Assembly: GCA_030587365.1 (NCBI GenBank)
Contig: JAUQZE010000027.1
Span: forward strand, 186,001-250,000
Reading direction: 5' to 3'
DNA: 64,000 nucleotides
Source of the DNA: Candidatus Freyarchaeota archaeon
Lineage (GTDB): Archaea > Asgardarchaeota > Jordiarchaeia > Jordiarchaeales > Jordiarchaeaceae
A program made the position numbers and the translations under genes. The notes below the pieces were generated by a model that searched no databases, was not told where the DNA came from, and saw nothing but the letters and a program-made list of their open reading frames with translations. Positions 43,708-53,648 of this stretch are shown here, in pieces (within the stretch, counting starts at the first letter, position 1; each line of letters opens with the position of its first letter).

Positions 43708-46700
43708 ATGCAGAAAAAGTTTGTTGAGTCAGATTTTTTCCCTCTTGGTGTTGTGAATGATAAGTCTTTTTCGGAGAAGAAGGGTGGTGGGAGACCTCCT
43801 TACTGGGAGATGGTTTTTTGGTGGACTAGGAAGCCTCTTATTGGGGCGAGGGCTATTATTGCCGCTTCTTTGCTTCCTGAGAATACTTCTCCCGATGCGT
43901 TCAAGAGCATCGTAAGACTGAATGTAAGCACTCCGCATAGGAAGAATCCTGTGATTCCCGAGAGTATTAAAGATTATTTTGAGGGGGTGAGTCTTCTTGA
44001 TCCTTTTGCGGGTTTTGGTTCGATTCCGCTGGAGGCGGTGAGGTTGAGTTTGGATGCCACTGCTGTGGAGTTGCTGCCTACAGCTTATATTTTTTTGAAG
44101 GCTGTGCTTGTGTACCTTGAGAAATATGGGACAGAGAAAATCATTATTACCGAAAAGAAGGCAAGAAAAAGCGGAAAATCTCAGAGACTTAAGCTGATTT
44201 ATGATGTGGAACGTTGGGGTAACTGGGTTACTGAGAGATTGAGAGAGGATGAGGATATTAAAAATCTATACGATGATGATGTTGCGGTTTATATTGGTAC
44301 TTGGGAGGTTTTGTGTCCTCACTGTCAGGGGTGGACGCCTGTTGTTGGTAACTGGTGGCTTGCGAGGGTTAAGCATGGTGATAAAGGGTATAAGAGGCTG
44401 GCTTTTATGAGACCGGTCGAGTATGTCGATAAGGTGGGTGTTGAGGTTGTTGATGTTAATGCCATTGTGGGTGATGTTTCAGGTGCTGTACTTGATGGTA
44501 ATGTAATAAGGGTGGGTGATAGGGCTTTTGAGGTGCCGGAGCCAAATAAATATCCTAAGAAAGCATCTGGGAGATGTTTGTTGTGTGGTAATGATATTGA
44601 GAGTGTTGATGAATCTGGTAATGTTGCTGATAAGGGGGAGTGGTATGTGAAATGGGCTCTCAAGAAATATCACGAAGGTGTTGACAGCTATGCTAGGCAA
44701 TGTTTAATGGTCAAAGTTAAAGTTATTGATAATGATTTACTTTTTGAACCATGTAACGAGGAGGACAATAGAAGGTTAATGAAAGCAAAAGATAAAATTA
44801 AAGCGTTTATTGAGAAGGGTGATCCAGATATTCCTGGTGAATTAATGCCCTGGTACCAATTGCAACCTCCTGCTAATTTCCCTCCACTTCTCTATGGTTT
44901 CAAATACTGGATGGATTTGTTTAACCCTCGTCAACTTGTCACACTAGTAAAGCTCGTAAAGTTGATACGCGAGGTAGGAAATAGAATTGAGAAAGAAAAG
45001 ATTGAAGAGGTGTGGAGTGAGGAAGAGGCTAAGGGTTATGCTGAGGCTGTGACGACGTATTTAGGCATATTTCTAGCTAAGTTTGCGGATTACAATTGTG
45101 TGGTTACAGCAGCTCATGTTTCCAATCCAAGGGGTATGGATATCGCACACGCCTTATCCACACGCGGAATTACCATGCAATGGAATTGGTGTGAAATTTG
45201 TCCCCTAGCGGTTAAGGATTACATCTCTGGTATTTTTGCTAATTCTGGCTCTATTAGAAAGGTATTAGATGGTGTGATTAGAGCTCTTAATTTTCTCGCT
45301 TTATCCTTCTATTCCTCTGATATTCAGCAAAAGCTTCAACCTCAAACAGGAGATTACACAAAAATTAAAACTATAACAATTCTTGATGACGCTACTTCTC
45401 TATCTAATCTCAACGACAAAACATATGACATAATCATAACGGATCCGCCATATGCCAATGATGTTGCATACACAGAGTTGTCAGACTTTTACTATGTCTG
45501 GCTTAAAAGAGCTTTAAGCGGCTCTGACAATAAAAAACTTTTTCCACGTTTTCATGCTGGGGCATTTTTCAGAAAGACAGTCAAAGACTACGAGGAAATC
45601 TTAACACAGTGGCAGGAGTTTGCTAGGCAGGAAGTCTCAACTAATCCTGGTAGGTTTATGGATAGAGATGATAGAAATGAGTTTGCGTCCAAGCATTTTG
45701 AGGCACTCTTAAATCTTGCATTTCTCACAATGAAGTCTCGGCTTAGGAAGGGTGGTGTTCTTGTGACTTATTATGCTCATACTTCTTCTGAGGCTTGGGC
45801 GAGTTTGCTTTTTGCTGGTTGGAAGGGTGCGAGAATGCGGGTTACTAACGCTTTTCCTATTGTTACGGAGTCGGATCAGCGTGTTACTGGTAGGGGTAAG
45901 ATGCGGCTTGATACGTCCATAGTTGTGGTGTGGCGCGAAGGTGTTAGTGATGCAGGGAGAATCAACGATCAATCCTTCAGACTTGGGGTTGTGGAATCCG
46001 CTAGGAATAAGGCTCTTTCTTTGTTAAAACTCTCAAAGCATCAGGACTTCGTTTTGAGTGGTAGGGATATTCTTATTGGTTCTATGGGTGCTGTTTTGGC
46101 GGAGCTTACTAGGTATGAGGATGTTAGGGATGCTAGGGGATCAATTAGTGTGAAGGATCTTACTGAAAGGTATGTTTTTCCTTTGACAGTTGAGGGTATG
46201 TTTAATGCTTTGGCTGAGTATTATGGGGAGGGTGTGAAGTTTGCTAACATTGAAGATGCAATTGGTAGATATTATCTTCTTCTTAAGGCCTTCTTTGGTG
46301 CAACACCCGATAGTGGTAGGTTTAAGCGGCTTAAGATTTCGCCTAATGAGCTTGTTATGTTGAAGCTTGCTACTGGTATTGATGCCTCAACGCTTGTAAG
46401 GCCTAAAAGTGCTTCGTCCAATAAGACTTATCTTTTTAAAAAGGAGGCATCCAGCGGCGAGTTGACATTCTTGGAGCCTTTAAAGTTTGATTCTAGGTAT
46501 CTTTCTTCTTTTCTCGGTGAGAAGGGTGTTGTTCAGGGTGAGAGACTTGTTATTAATAGTTCTGTTGATATGTTTCATTATCTTGGGTTTCTTGCTTCTA
46601 GGGGTGCTTCGCCGAGGGATTATGAGGAGGTGCGAACTTATAATCCGAAGGCTTTTGACGAGGCACGCTCAATAGCTTTGATCTTTTTAAAAGTTCTGCT

Positions 46701-46764
46701 TGAAAAAGATCCTGATAAAATAATTGCCGATATGGTCTTAGGAAATGTGTTTAGAGACGTCTAG
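43708..46764 (+). CDS. DUF1156-type adenine-specific DNA methylase
   Basis: 1018 residues. The N-terminus is the DUF1156 signature (GGGRPPYWEMVFWWTRKPLI). The SAM-binding motif is LLDPFAGFGSIPLEA (98-108) and the catalytic motif is ITDPPYANDVAYTEL (near 577), the DPPY form of N6-adenine methylases. The order and the large insert between motifs, with zinc pairs CPHC and CLLCGN, fit this family, not Dam-like enzymes. It is followed after 11 nt by a DUF499 ATPase, a small gene and an SNF2 helicase, a gene set found in prokaryotic defence islands. It should mark self DNA. Codons are rich in G/T compared with neighbours. Confidence 0.85.
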   Translation: MQKKFVESDFFPLGVVNDKSFSEKKGGGRPPYWEMVFWWTRKPLIGARAIIAASLLPENTSPDAFKSIVRLNVSTPHRKNPVIPESIKDYFEGVSLLDPFAGFGSIPLEAVRLSLDATAVELLPTAYIFLKAVLVYLEKYGTEKIIITEKKARKSGKSQRLKLIYDVERWGNWVTERLREDEDIKNLYDDDVAVYIGTWEVLCPHCQGWTPVVGNWWLARVKHGDKGYKRLAFMRPVEYVDKVGVEVVDVNAIVGDVSGAVLDGNVIRVGDRAFEVPEPNKYPKKASGRCLLCGNDIESVDESGNVADKGEWYVKWALKKYHEGVDSYARQCLMVKVKVIDNDLLFEPCNEEDNRRLMKAKDKIKAFIEKGDPDIPGELMPWYQLQPPANFPPLLYGFKYWMDLFNPRQLVTLVKLVKLIREVGNRIEKEKIEEVWSEEEAKGYAEAVTTYLGIFLAKFADYNCVVTAAHVSNPRGMDIAHALSTRGITMQWNWCEICPLAVKDYISGIFANSGSIRKVLDGVIRALNFLALSFYSSDIQQKLQPQTGDYTKIKTITILDDATSLSNLNDKTYDIIITDPPYANDVAYTELSDFYYVWLKRALSGSDNKKLFPRFHAGAFFRKTVKDYEEILTQWQEFARQEVSTNPGRFMDRDDRNEFASKHFEALLNLAFLTMKSRLRKGGVLVTYYAHTSSEAWASLLFAGWKGARMRVTNAFPIVTESDQRVTGRGKMRLDTSIVVVWREGVSDAGRINDQSFRLGVVESARNKALSLLKLSKHQDFVLSGRDILIGSMGAVLAELTRYEDVRDARGSISVKDLTERYVFPLTVEGMFNALAEYYGEGVKFANIEDAIGRYYLLLKAFFGATPDSGRFKRLKISPNELVMLKLATGIDASTLVRPKSASSNKTYLFKKEASSGELTFLEPLKFDSRYLSSFLGEKGVVQGERLVINSSVDMFHYLGFLASRGASPRDYEEVRTYNPKAFDEARSIALIFLKVLLEKDPDKIIADMVLGNVFRDV

Positions 46765-46775
46765 AAAGTGAAAAT

Positions 46776-49700
46776 ATGTTAAGGAAAATATGTGAACCTT
46801 GGAAAGATGTGCTTGATCCTAAATTCGATGGTTTTCTCGCTCCTGAACTAGGAAGTGAAGAAACTATTACTGATGAAGAAGTTAAACTGATTTACTTTGA
46901 CGCAAAGGAGTTCTTCTGCAGAACTTACTTTACAGAACATATGGTACGGATTCTAGAAGATGTTATTGAAGCTTTCACAGCTGAGAGATCAAAGAGAACC
47001 TTCGCCGTAACCTCGCTCTTCGGTGGTGGTAAATCCCATACTCTTCTCGCTATCATGCATGCCTTCAAATCGCCAGAAATCCTCAGAGATAGAGAGGTAC
47101 TTTCATTCTATGACACCGATATGGCAAACAAGCTTATCGAAATCTCTAAGAAACTTACCAAGCTTAAAGAAGTCGAAGTTGTCGTCATAACTGGAAAATA
47201 TGAAAAAAGTGGAGGTATGTCTCCTCTAATTCCTCTCAAAATCGGTAAACAGACTATTCACACAGTATGGGGTTATATTGCGTTTAAACTTGACAAATAT
47301 GATGATTTAAGAGAGTATGACGAGAAAGTCACTGTCCCAGATGCAGATATTTTAACTGGACTTCTAAGTGGAAAGAAGATTCTAATTCTTATAGATGAGA
47401 TACTTGAACTTACTATAAAACTTCCAGATACCGCTAAAAATTACAAAAGACAAGTTTTACAGTTCGTTGAGTATTTAGCGAAAGCTGTTGCCATAACAAA
47501 ATCAGTAATGATGATTACCTTGCCTTTTGACATTAACATTCGTGCAGGCGATATACGAAGCTGGGATGGTGCATTCTCAAAAGAGTATGTAGATCAACTC
47601 TATAAAAGATTGAAAGATGTTGGCGAATTCACATCTCCGATAAGTGCTGCTGCCGGCGATTTAAGCAAAATACTCCAGAAAAGGCTTTTCAAAAAGATAG
47701 ATCTGAATTCTGCAAAATCATATATAAAAGAATTTGCAGATACTTATTCTGCCTTCCCTGATATCTTCGGCTCAGAAGATTATGCCCAAAAAATTTTTGA
47801 GACATACCCATTCCATCCAGAAATGATCGAAATATTAAGAACAATTATTGAACGAGCTGAACTGATGAAAACTAGAGATTTACTGAAAATTGCGAGGAAA
47901 GTTGTAAGGGCTGTTTGGAATGCCCGAATAAATTCCTATATCATTATGCCGTGGCACATCTCGGAGATGGAGGGAGCTGAAGATCTTTTATTTAGGGGAC
48001 TGGAAGGCTACAAAACTGTATTTACGGACTCCGTAGAAAAATCACCAGATAAGTTCATGAATCCTGAGCTTGCAAAAATAGTTTTGCGATCTATTTTTCT
48101 AAAAACTTATCCGTACGATCAAAGGAGCAAAAGTGACGTATTTCCAAATAGGAAAATGATAGCTCTTATGGTATATGAACCAGACTTCTTTAACATAGCT
48201 GGCTTAAATCCCTCATCAATAATATCCTTCCTTCAGTCTCTGGAAGGAGATGTAAGAGTTCAATTTCTTTATGATCAAGAAGGTGTTTTTTGGTTCTTTC
48301 GTACTCGAGGCATTAGAGAGAGTATACTCAAGGAGCAGGAGAACATATATAATGATAGAATTAATGATGTCAAAAACAGATTTGCAGACTACGTAAAAAT
48401 ATTGAGTAAAGGTGGCAAAATCGGGAATAAAAAAGTAGAATCCCCAAGATCGCTTTACGGCATTAAAGCAAAGGATATAGAAGTCTTAGACGAATATGAC
48501 GAACTTGCTAATGAGTTCGAAAACTATACGGTAGCTTTTCTTTCCTATCCCGTAAATCTAATAGAATCAACTCCCAGAATGGACACTGAGTATCTGCGTG
48601 TCAGGGACTTAATATTTAAAGCTGGAAGGAATACAAGATCAAATAAAAATACTGTTATTATTGCCTACTCTACAAACGAGGCAAGACTAAAAGAATGTCT
48701 AAACCATATCTCTGGAATAATGGCATGTGAAAAGATTGCCGGAGATCCAAGAGCTTACGTGGAGGACATAGCGGACGAAGATGAGGTAGAATACTACAGA
48801 AACAGAGCTGAGAGGTTCAAAGAGGAATTCATAGATAAACTGATTAGGGCAGTATTTTCAACATACGAATATGTTGCATATCCAAAATATGAGGACAATC
48901 AGGATGTAGCTGGAATTTTTAGGATGCAAACTGGTGCAGTAACACTCTTGGAAGAAGTTGTTCAAACACTTGAACATCCTTCTGTTCAGAAAATTATTAA
49001 AGAAATAAGGAGCTTCTCAACCCTTCGGGACATACTAAAAGAAACGCAGAAAATAGATTTTGAAGAGGGTACGAGGGAGTACAGAGTAGGAGAGATTTTT
49101 GACAAGTTCATCAAACACCCTGGTATGCTCATAGCTGAAATAAAGGATCTAGATGTAGCCCTCAAAGAAGGCGTTAAAAACCTCAGAATTGGAATTGTTG
49201 ATGAAAACGAAAATCTGCTCTTTAAAAAATATCATGAATCAGGAAAAGGTGAAAAATTACAGAGGATTAATGAAGTAGGTTCTGTTCCTGAGACAATTAA
49301 AAGAGATTATAAAATACTTCCTTGGAGAATGGCGATTCAGATATTCGTGGATAAAATAATGAAGGAACCCTCAGAGGAGACAGATGCGATAGTGGAGTAC
49401 AAAGTGCAGATCGATAATGAACTTATTGATATTGACTCAATACTCTCTGATACTGGTTGGGAGGATACTATACGAATTTCCCCGGTAGTCAAAATTATAA
49501 AAGCAATTGAAGGGCCAAGAGTGAGATTAAGTTTGAACCCAAGTGGTGTCAGCGGAGAACCTGACGAGGAAAAAGAAGTATCATTCGAAATAACCCTTGA
49601 GGATCCCGATAATACGGGAAGTACTTTTAAAATTGATATTTCGGGAAATGGAGAATTTGACAGAAGTGTTTTCGAGCTACATGATGGTGAAACTATAACA

Positions 49701-50174
49701 TCTAGTTGGAAAATAAAAATACCTAGAGGTACCGGGAGTGTGTTTTTACCATTATCTGTTAGGATCAGTGGTGAAGAAAAAGCTAGCAAAAACCTTAGAG
49801 TTACCATAGAAACTGGTTTAATAATAACGGACGAAATAAAGACCGAATATACAGAGAGGGGATTAGTTAAAATAACTGACATCACTGATGATTTCTCTCT
49901 TGAGAGAATAAACACTGTATTGGAGCAATTCAAGATTTCAGAGCCGAAGGCAAGCGGGAACATTTCCTCAAGTAATGGAGGTATCATAGATATAAACATA
50001 CAAGGAATTCTTCCTAGAAAGGCACTTGAGCTTGTTAGAGTTGTGAAGGGGGTACGAAACTACAGCATGAAGCTCGAAATAGGTTTCGAAGATTCGATCA
50101 CTCTGGATGAGAAGCTTATTTTACAGTTCGAAATGCTTAACGGGAAGGTGAAGTTCCACATAAAGGAGAGATAG
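46776..50174 (+). CDS. DUF499-type AAA ATPase of a methylase-linked defence system
   Basis: 1132 residues. The start (LRKICEPWKDVLDPKFDGFL) and P-loop TSLFGGGKSHTLLAIMHAF (Walker A near 83-88) are those of DUF499 proteins. Walker B is KILILIDEILEL (~205). The C-terminal ~250 residues are beta-rich (VRLSLNPSGVSGEPDEEKEV and a closing SMKLEIGFEDSITLDEK), probably a DNA- or protein-binding region. DUF499 proteins accompany DUF1156 methylases and helicases in defence islands; they are thought to be the ATP-driven part of restriction. Spacing to the next gene is 6 nt. Confidence 0.85.
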   Translation: MLRKICEPWKDVLDPKFDGFLAPELGSEETITDEEVKLIYFDAKEFFCRTYFTEHMVRILEDVIEAFTAERSKRTFAVTSLFGGGKSHTLLAIMHAFKSPEILRDREVLSFYDTDMANKLIEISKKLTKLKEVEVVVITGKYEKSGGMSPLIPLKIGKQTIHTVWGYIAFKLDKYDDLREYDEKVTVPDADILTGLLSGKKILILIDEILELTIKLPDTAKNYKRQVLQFVEYLAKAVAITKSVMMITLPFDINIRAGDIRSWDGAFSKEYVDQLYKRLKDVGEFTSPISAAAGDLSKILQKRLFKKIDLNSAKSYIKEFADTYSAFPDIFGSEDYAQKIFETYPFHPEMIEILRTIIERAELMKTRDLLKIARKVVRAVWNARINSYIIMPWHISEMEGAEDLLFRGLEGYKTVFTDSVEKSPDKFMNPELAKIVLRSIFLKTYPYDQRSKSDVFPNRKMIALMVYEPDFFNIAGLNPSSIISFLQSLEGDVRVQFLYDQEGVFWFFRTRGIRESILKEQENIYNDRINDVKNRFADYVKILSKGGKIGNKKVESPRSLYGIKAKDIEVLDEYDELANEFENYTVAFLSYPVNLIESTPRMDTEYLRVRDLIFKAGRNTRSNKNTVIIAYSTNEARLKECLNHISGIMACEKIAGDPRAYVEDIADEDEVEYYRNRAERFKEEFIDKLIRAVFSTYEYVAYPKYEDNQDVAGIFRMQTGAVTLLEEVVQTLEHPSVQKIIKEIRSFSTLRDILKETQKIDFEEGTREYRVGEIFDKFIKHPGMLIAEIKDLDVALKEGVKNLRIGIVDENENLLFKKYHESGKGEKLQRINEVGSVPETIKRDYKILPWRMAIQIFVDKIMKEPSEETDAIVEYKVQIDNELIDIDSILSDTGWEDTIRISPVVKIIKAIEGPRVRLSLNPSGVSGEPDEEKEVSFEITLEDPDNTGSTFKIDISGNGEFDRSVFELHDGETITSSWKIKIPRGTGSVFLPLSVRISGEEKASKNLRVTIETGLIITDEIKTEYTERGLVKITDITDDFSLERINTVLEQFKISEPKASGNISSSNGGIIDINIQGILPRKALELVRVVKGVRNYSMKLEIGFEDSITLDEKLILQFEMLNGKVKFHIKER

Positions 50175-50180
50175 TATATT

Positions 50181-50642
50181 ATGACAGAGCCGCTTTATGT
50201 TCTAAGATTTAAATATGTTAAGCCAGCGAAAACAATCTTAAAAATCGATCAAAAACTTACCCAAATTTTTTTATACACAATAAATTCTCATAAGAGAAGC
50301 AAAAAAAGGAATTATTCGTTAAATTCGTTAGTTCTAAACACCCGTGTTCCTTACAAGATGTTCAGGAATTTTCTCCTTGAAACTGGTTGGGACGAAAAGG
50401 ATGGAAATTTTTTCATGTCAAAAGAGGAGTCCTATTACAGAGCAATTATTCTTTCGGCTATTCTTCAATGTACACGTGACAAATATGTAATGGATGAAAT
50501 GTATAAGCTTGTGAGGAACATGCCCTATGTTGATCTAAAATTCTGGAGTAAGGTCTTCATCGAAGCATTTGGAGGCAGAAAATGGAGGAGGGATCTTTAC
50601 AAACCAGTGCGTGCCCTAAAAGAGGTGTATGGGTATGTCTAA
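50181..50642 (+). CDS. Small component of the DUF1156/DUF499 system
   Basis: 153 residues, basic, not recognised. It begins with a strand (PLYVLRFKYVKPAKTILKID), continues with helices (RAIILSAILQCTRDKYVMDE) and ends WSKVFIEAFGGRKWRRDLYK. GGAG lies upstream of the ATG. Its end overlaps the start of the helicase gene. The fixed place between DUF499 and helicase genes suggests an adaptor; that is inference from context. Confidence 0.65.
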   Translation: MTEPLYVLRFKYVKPAKTILKIDQKLTQIFLYTINSHKRSKKRNYSLNSLVLNTRVPYKMFRNFLLETGWDEKDGNFFMSKEESYYRAIILSAILQCTRDKYVMDEMYKLVRNMPYVDLKFWSKVFIEAFGGRKWRRDLYKPVRALKEVYGYV

Positions 50643-53529
50643 GTCAGGACACAAATTTCAGTATACTAAAAGCATAATAGATTTAATATCAAAATCTGAC
50701 CCTTATCTCGCAATAGCCTCAAACTATCCTGTAATGTATGCTCCAATAGATATTTACCCACATCAAGTTGATCTTTTAACACGCGTAATGTTCGTCAGAC
50801 CAATTAGAATATTTATTGGAGATGAAATAGGGATTGGGAAGACCATAGAGAGCATTGCCATCTTACGTTTCCTTGAAAAGATTGGTGAACTAAATCGGGC
50901 TCTTATAATCGTTCCAAAAATCCTCACATCACAATGGGTCTCAGAACTTATGAGAATGGGCATTCCCATGCAGAATATCTTTCTTTTCAAATCTGGAGTG
51001 GATGTAAAGGAGATAAAAAGTAAGATAGGAGATCAAAAATATTTTGTTATCTCAATTGGGCTTGTTAGAATGGAGCAACATCTAAAAAAACTTCTCGACA
51101 TAGAGTGGGATACAATCTTAGTTGATGAAGCTCATAATGTAACGCTGAAAAGTTTAAGAACAAAAAATGCAATTCAAAGACTTTCAGAAAATATAAAGCG
51201 TAATATAATTTTCCTTTCAGCAACACCCCACCGAGGTGTTACCGATGATTATCTTTTCAGACTAAGGCTTCTCGATCCCTCCCTTGTGGGAGAATACTCT
51301 AAATTAGATATAAATCCTTTTTATGAAAGCACCCATGATTCTCTTCTTTTCAGGAGGTCTAAAGAAGTAGTTAACAATTTACAGGATAAAGTTGTATTTA
51401 AAGACTGTAGGTTTCAATTGCATCTGATTCAGCCTACACCCGAAGAGACTGCATTTATGAATGCTCTCTTTTCATTCTTAAAAATAAAGGCTAAGGAACT
51501 TGGAGACAAGGGTGTTAATAGCCCTATTGGGCTTCTACTTGTTTTGTTAAGAAAAAGAGCCTCTTCTTCTCCAAAAGCAGCTATGAAAACTCTCAATTCA
51601 ATGATAAGAACATTTCATAGAAAACAGGACGAAAAATACGACGAAACTGAAGAACTTGCTGAATTTGAAGAAAATGTTCTTGGAGAAGATTATTCGGTGG
51701 ATATCGAAACAGACTTCGATGAAGAAGCCGAAAAATTCATTAAGAGATATTCAAAGGCACTGAACCCCCGAGATATTGAAGAACTCAGCAGAATTCTTCA
51801 ACTCGCTGAAAAAGTTTCTAAAAAAGATTCGAAATTGAAGACCGTAAAGGAGCTTATTTTGGAACTTTTAGGAAGAAATGAAGGCAAAGTATTAGTATTC
51901 ACTGAGTATAGAGACACGCTTGATTATATCATAGATTCCTTAAGAACAGATGTTAGATTTAAAGATCGAGCCATAAACTTTGAAACACTCTCTGGGAAAG
52001 ATAAAGAAAGGTTTGACATTGTTAAGAAAAGGTTTGAAGATGACCCCTCGATACAGGTTTTGGTAGCTACAGATGTAGCATCAGAGGGTATTAATTTGCA
52101 GAAAGCTAATCACACGATTAACTACGATGCTCCATGGTCTCCAATTAAGCTAGAACAAAGAATAGGCAGGATATGGAGGCTGGGTCAGCAATACATATCA
52201 TACGTTTATAATATGTTTCTCTCTACAGCCTTCGATCTTGCAATAGTTGAAAAGCTTTACGAAAAGCTCTTGAACATAGAGAGGGCGGTAGGCTCTACAA
52301 AGCCCATATTAGGTGAGGAGGTGAGGATTGCCAATCTAAAAGCTTCAAGTAGCATATGGAGAACAGGTGAAATCGGACAAATAGATTATAAAGAAAAAAA
52401 AGTTAGACTCACCGAATATAGACTAATTTATGCAGAACTTACAGACCAGCTTGACGAATTTATAAATGCTTTTTTAACAACAGTCCAAAACCTCAATAAT
52501 GAATTGAGTTCCAAAAAGGTTTTTCCAATTATCTCTGCAAAAAAAATCAAAAGTAACTTAAAAAGAATAATCCTAACAGATAACCTATTAGAATATGAGC
52601 AGGTTTTGGCAGACATGGCTACCCGTCTCGCCTACCTTGAAGGAAAAAGCGAGTTCGAAATTAATACTTTAAAGCATGCTGTAAAGATAATTGAATATCT
52701 AAGATTTGGTAAAAAAGAGAGATTACCTAAGCTCTTACTCTCAACCTCTGAATCTGAATATGGAATCTTTCACATAATTAAAGTTCGAACTAACGATAGA
52801 GATTACTACATTATTTACGATAAAAATAAAGAAAGGGTATTAGTGGGCATAAATCTACTCAGATTTGTAGCAGAAATTTCAAAAAACGGCTTTTCCGCGC
52901 CAAAATCCTCAAATAATGCGGGAGAATTTGAAGAATTAAAAATAAATCAAAAGGGATTTATTAGAAATACTGTTCAAATGATGTTAGGAGATATACTTAG
53001 CCCATACCGCAACTATTTTAGAGAAACTGGGGATCGAGGAATTAGGAAAAATGGCTGGAACTTCAATTTAACAACACAAGAGCCAGAAATTGTTTCTACT
53101 ATAATTGTAACAAAGTATGAAGAAGTAAATAAAATAATAGATAAAGTCCTTAAAGATAAAATTGAAATCGCAGCCATGGAAATTTCAAAGGAATACGAAG
53201 AATCTAAAAAAGATGTTCTCAAAGTTGATGACGTACATGCATATTCAAACTATGATTTACTAAGTCATATAAAAGATGACGGAGAAAGATATATTGAAGC
53301 AAAAGGACATATTGGAATGAAATTATTCGCAGAACTCCCACCATCAGAATATAAACTAGCAGAAGAAAAAGGTGATAATTATTACCTTCACCTAGTAATA
53401 AATCTTCAAATGGATGAATATGAACAAGTTAATAAAAACCAAGCAGTACTTCTAGAGTTCCAGAATCCATTGAAGACAATGCAAGTAAAAAGAATCGGCG
53501 GAAAAGAAAGATACATTTTATTCCCATGA
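50635..53529 (+). CDS. SNF2-type helicase with C-terminal DUF3883-like domain
   Basis: About 964 residues. SNF2 motifs: GDEIGIGKTIES (~62), ILVDEAHNVTLKS (DEAH), LSATPHRG, and the C-terminal VATDVASEGINLQ, EQRIGRIWRLGQ. The last ~120 residues (SNYDLLSHIKDDG, RYIEAKGHIGM, YKLAEEKGDNYYLHLVI) match DUF3883, a nuclease-like fold often fused to restriction helicases; E-A-K is the probable active-site trio end. ATG 50635 is taken because GAGGTG lies 7 nt upstream; ATG 50629 is one base from it. Related helicases occur in class 1 DISARM and similar methylase-linked systems. It overlaps the small gene before it. Confidence 0.82.
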   Translation: MSKSGHKFQYTKSIIDLISKSDPYLAIASNYPVMYAPIDIYPHQVDLLTRVMFVRPIRIFIGDEIGIGKTIESIAILRFLEKIGELNRALIIVPKILTSQWVSELMRMGIPMQNIFLFKSGVDVKEIKSKIGDQKYFVISIGLVRMEQHLKKLLDIEWDTILVDEAHNVTLKSLRTKNAIQRLSENIKRNIIFLSATPHRGVTDDYLFRLRLLDPSLVGEYSKLDINPFYESTHDSLLFRRSKEVVNNLQDKVVFKDCRFQLHLIQPTPEETAFMNALFSFLKIKAKELGDKGVNSPIGLLLVLLRKRASSSPKAAMKTLNSMIRTFHRKQDEKYDETEELAEFEENVLGEDYSVDIETDFDEEAEKFIKRYSKALNPRDIEELSRILQLAEKVSKKDSKLKTVKELILELLGRNEGKVLVFTEYRDTLDYIIDSLRTDVRFKDRAINFETLSGKDKERFDIVKKRFEDDPSIQVLVATDVASEGINLQKANHTINYDAPWSPIKLEQRIGRIWRLGQQYISYVYNMFLSTAFDLAIVEKLYEKLLNIERAVGSTKPILGEEVRIANLKASSSIWRTGEIGQIDYKEKKVRLTEYRLIYAELTDQLDEFINAFLTTVQNLNNELSSKKVFPIISAKKIKSNLKRIILTDNLLEYEQVLADMATRLAYLEGKSEFEINTLKHAVKIIEYLRFGKKERLPKLLLSTSESEYGIFHIIKVRTNDRDYYIIYDKNKERVLVGINLLRFVAEISKNGFSAPKSSNNAGEFEELKINQKGFIRNTVQMMLGDILSPYRNYFRETGDRGIRKNGWNFNLTTQEPEIVSTIIVTKYEEVNKIIDKVLKDKIEIAAMEISKEYEESKKDVLKVDDVHAYSNYDLLSHIKDDGERYIEAKGHIGMKLFAELPPSEYKLAEEKGDNYYLHLVINLQMDEYEQVNKNQAVLLEFQNPLKTMQVKRIGGKERYILFP

Positions 53530-53648
53530 GAATAACTTTGTGATCAACTATTCAAGAAAGTAAAGGGAATATATTTTCAACAAAGGCTTTAGAAATACAT
53601 AGAATCATAAAAAACTAAACGAAAATTGAACTAAAAATTATTTGTTGC

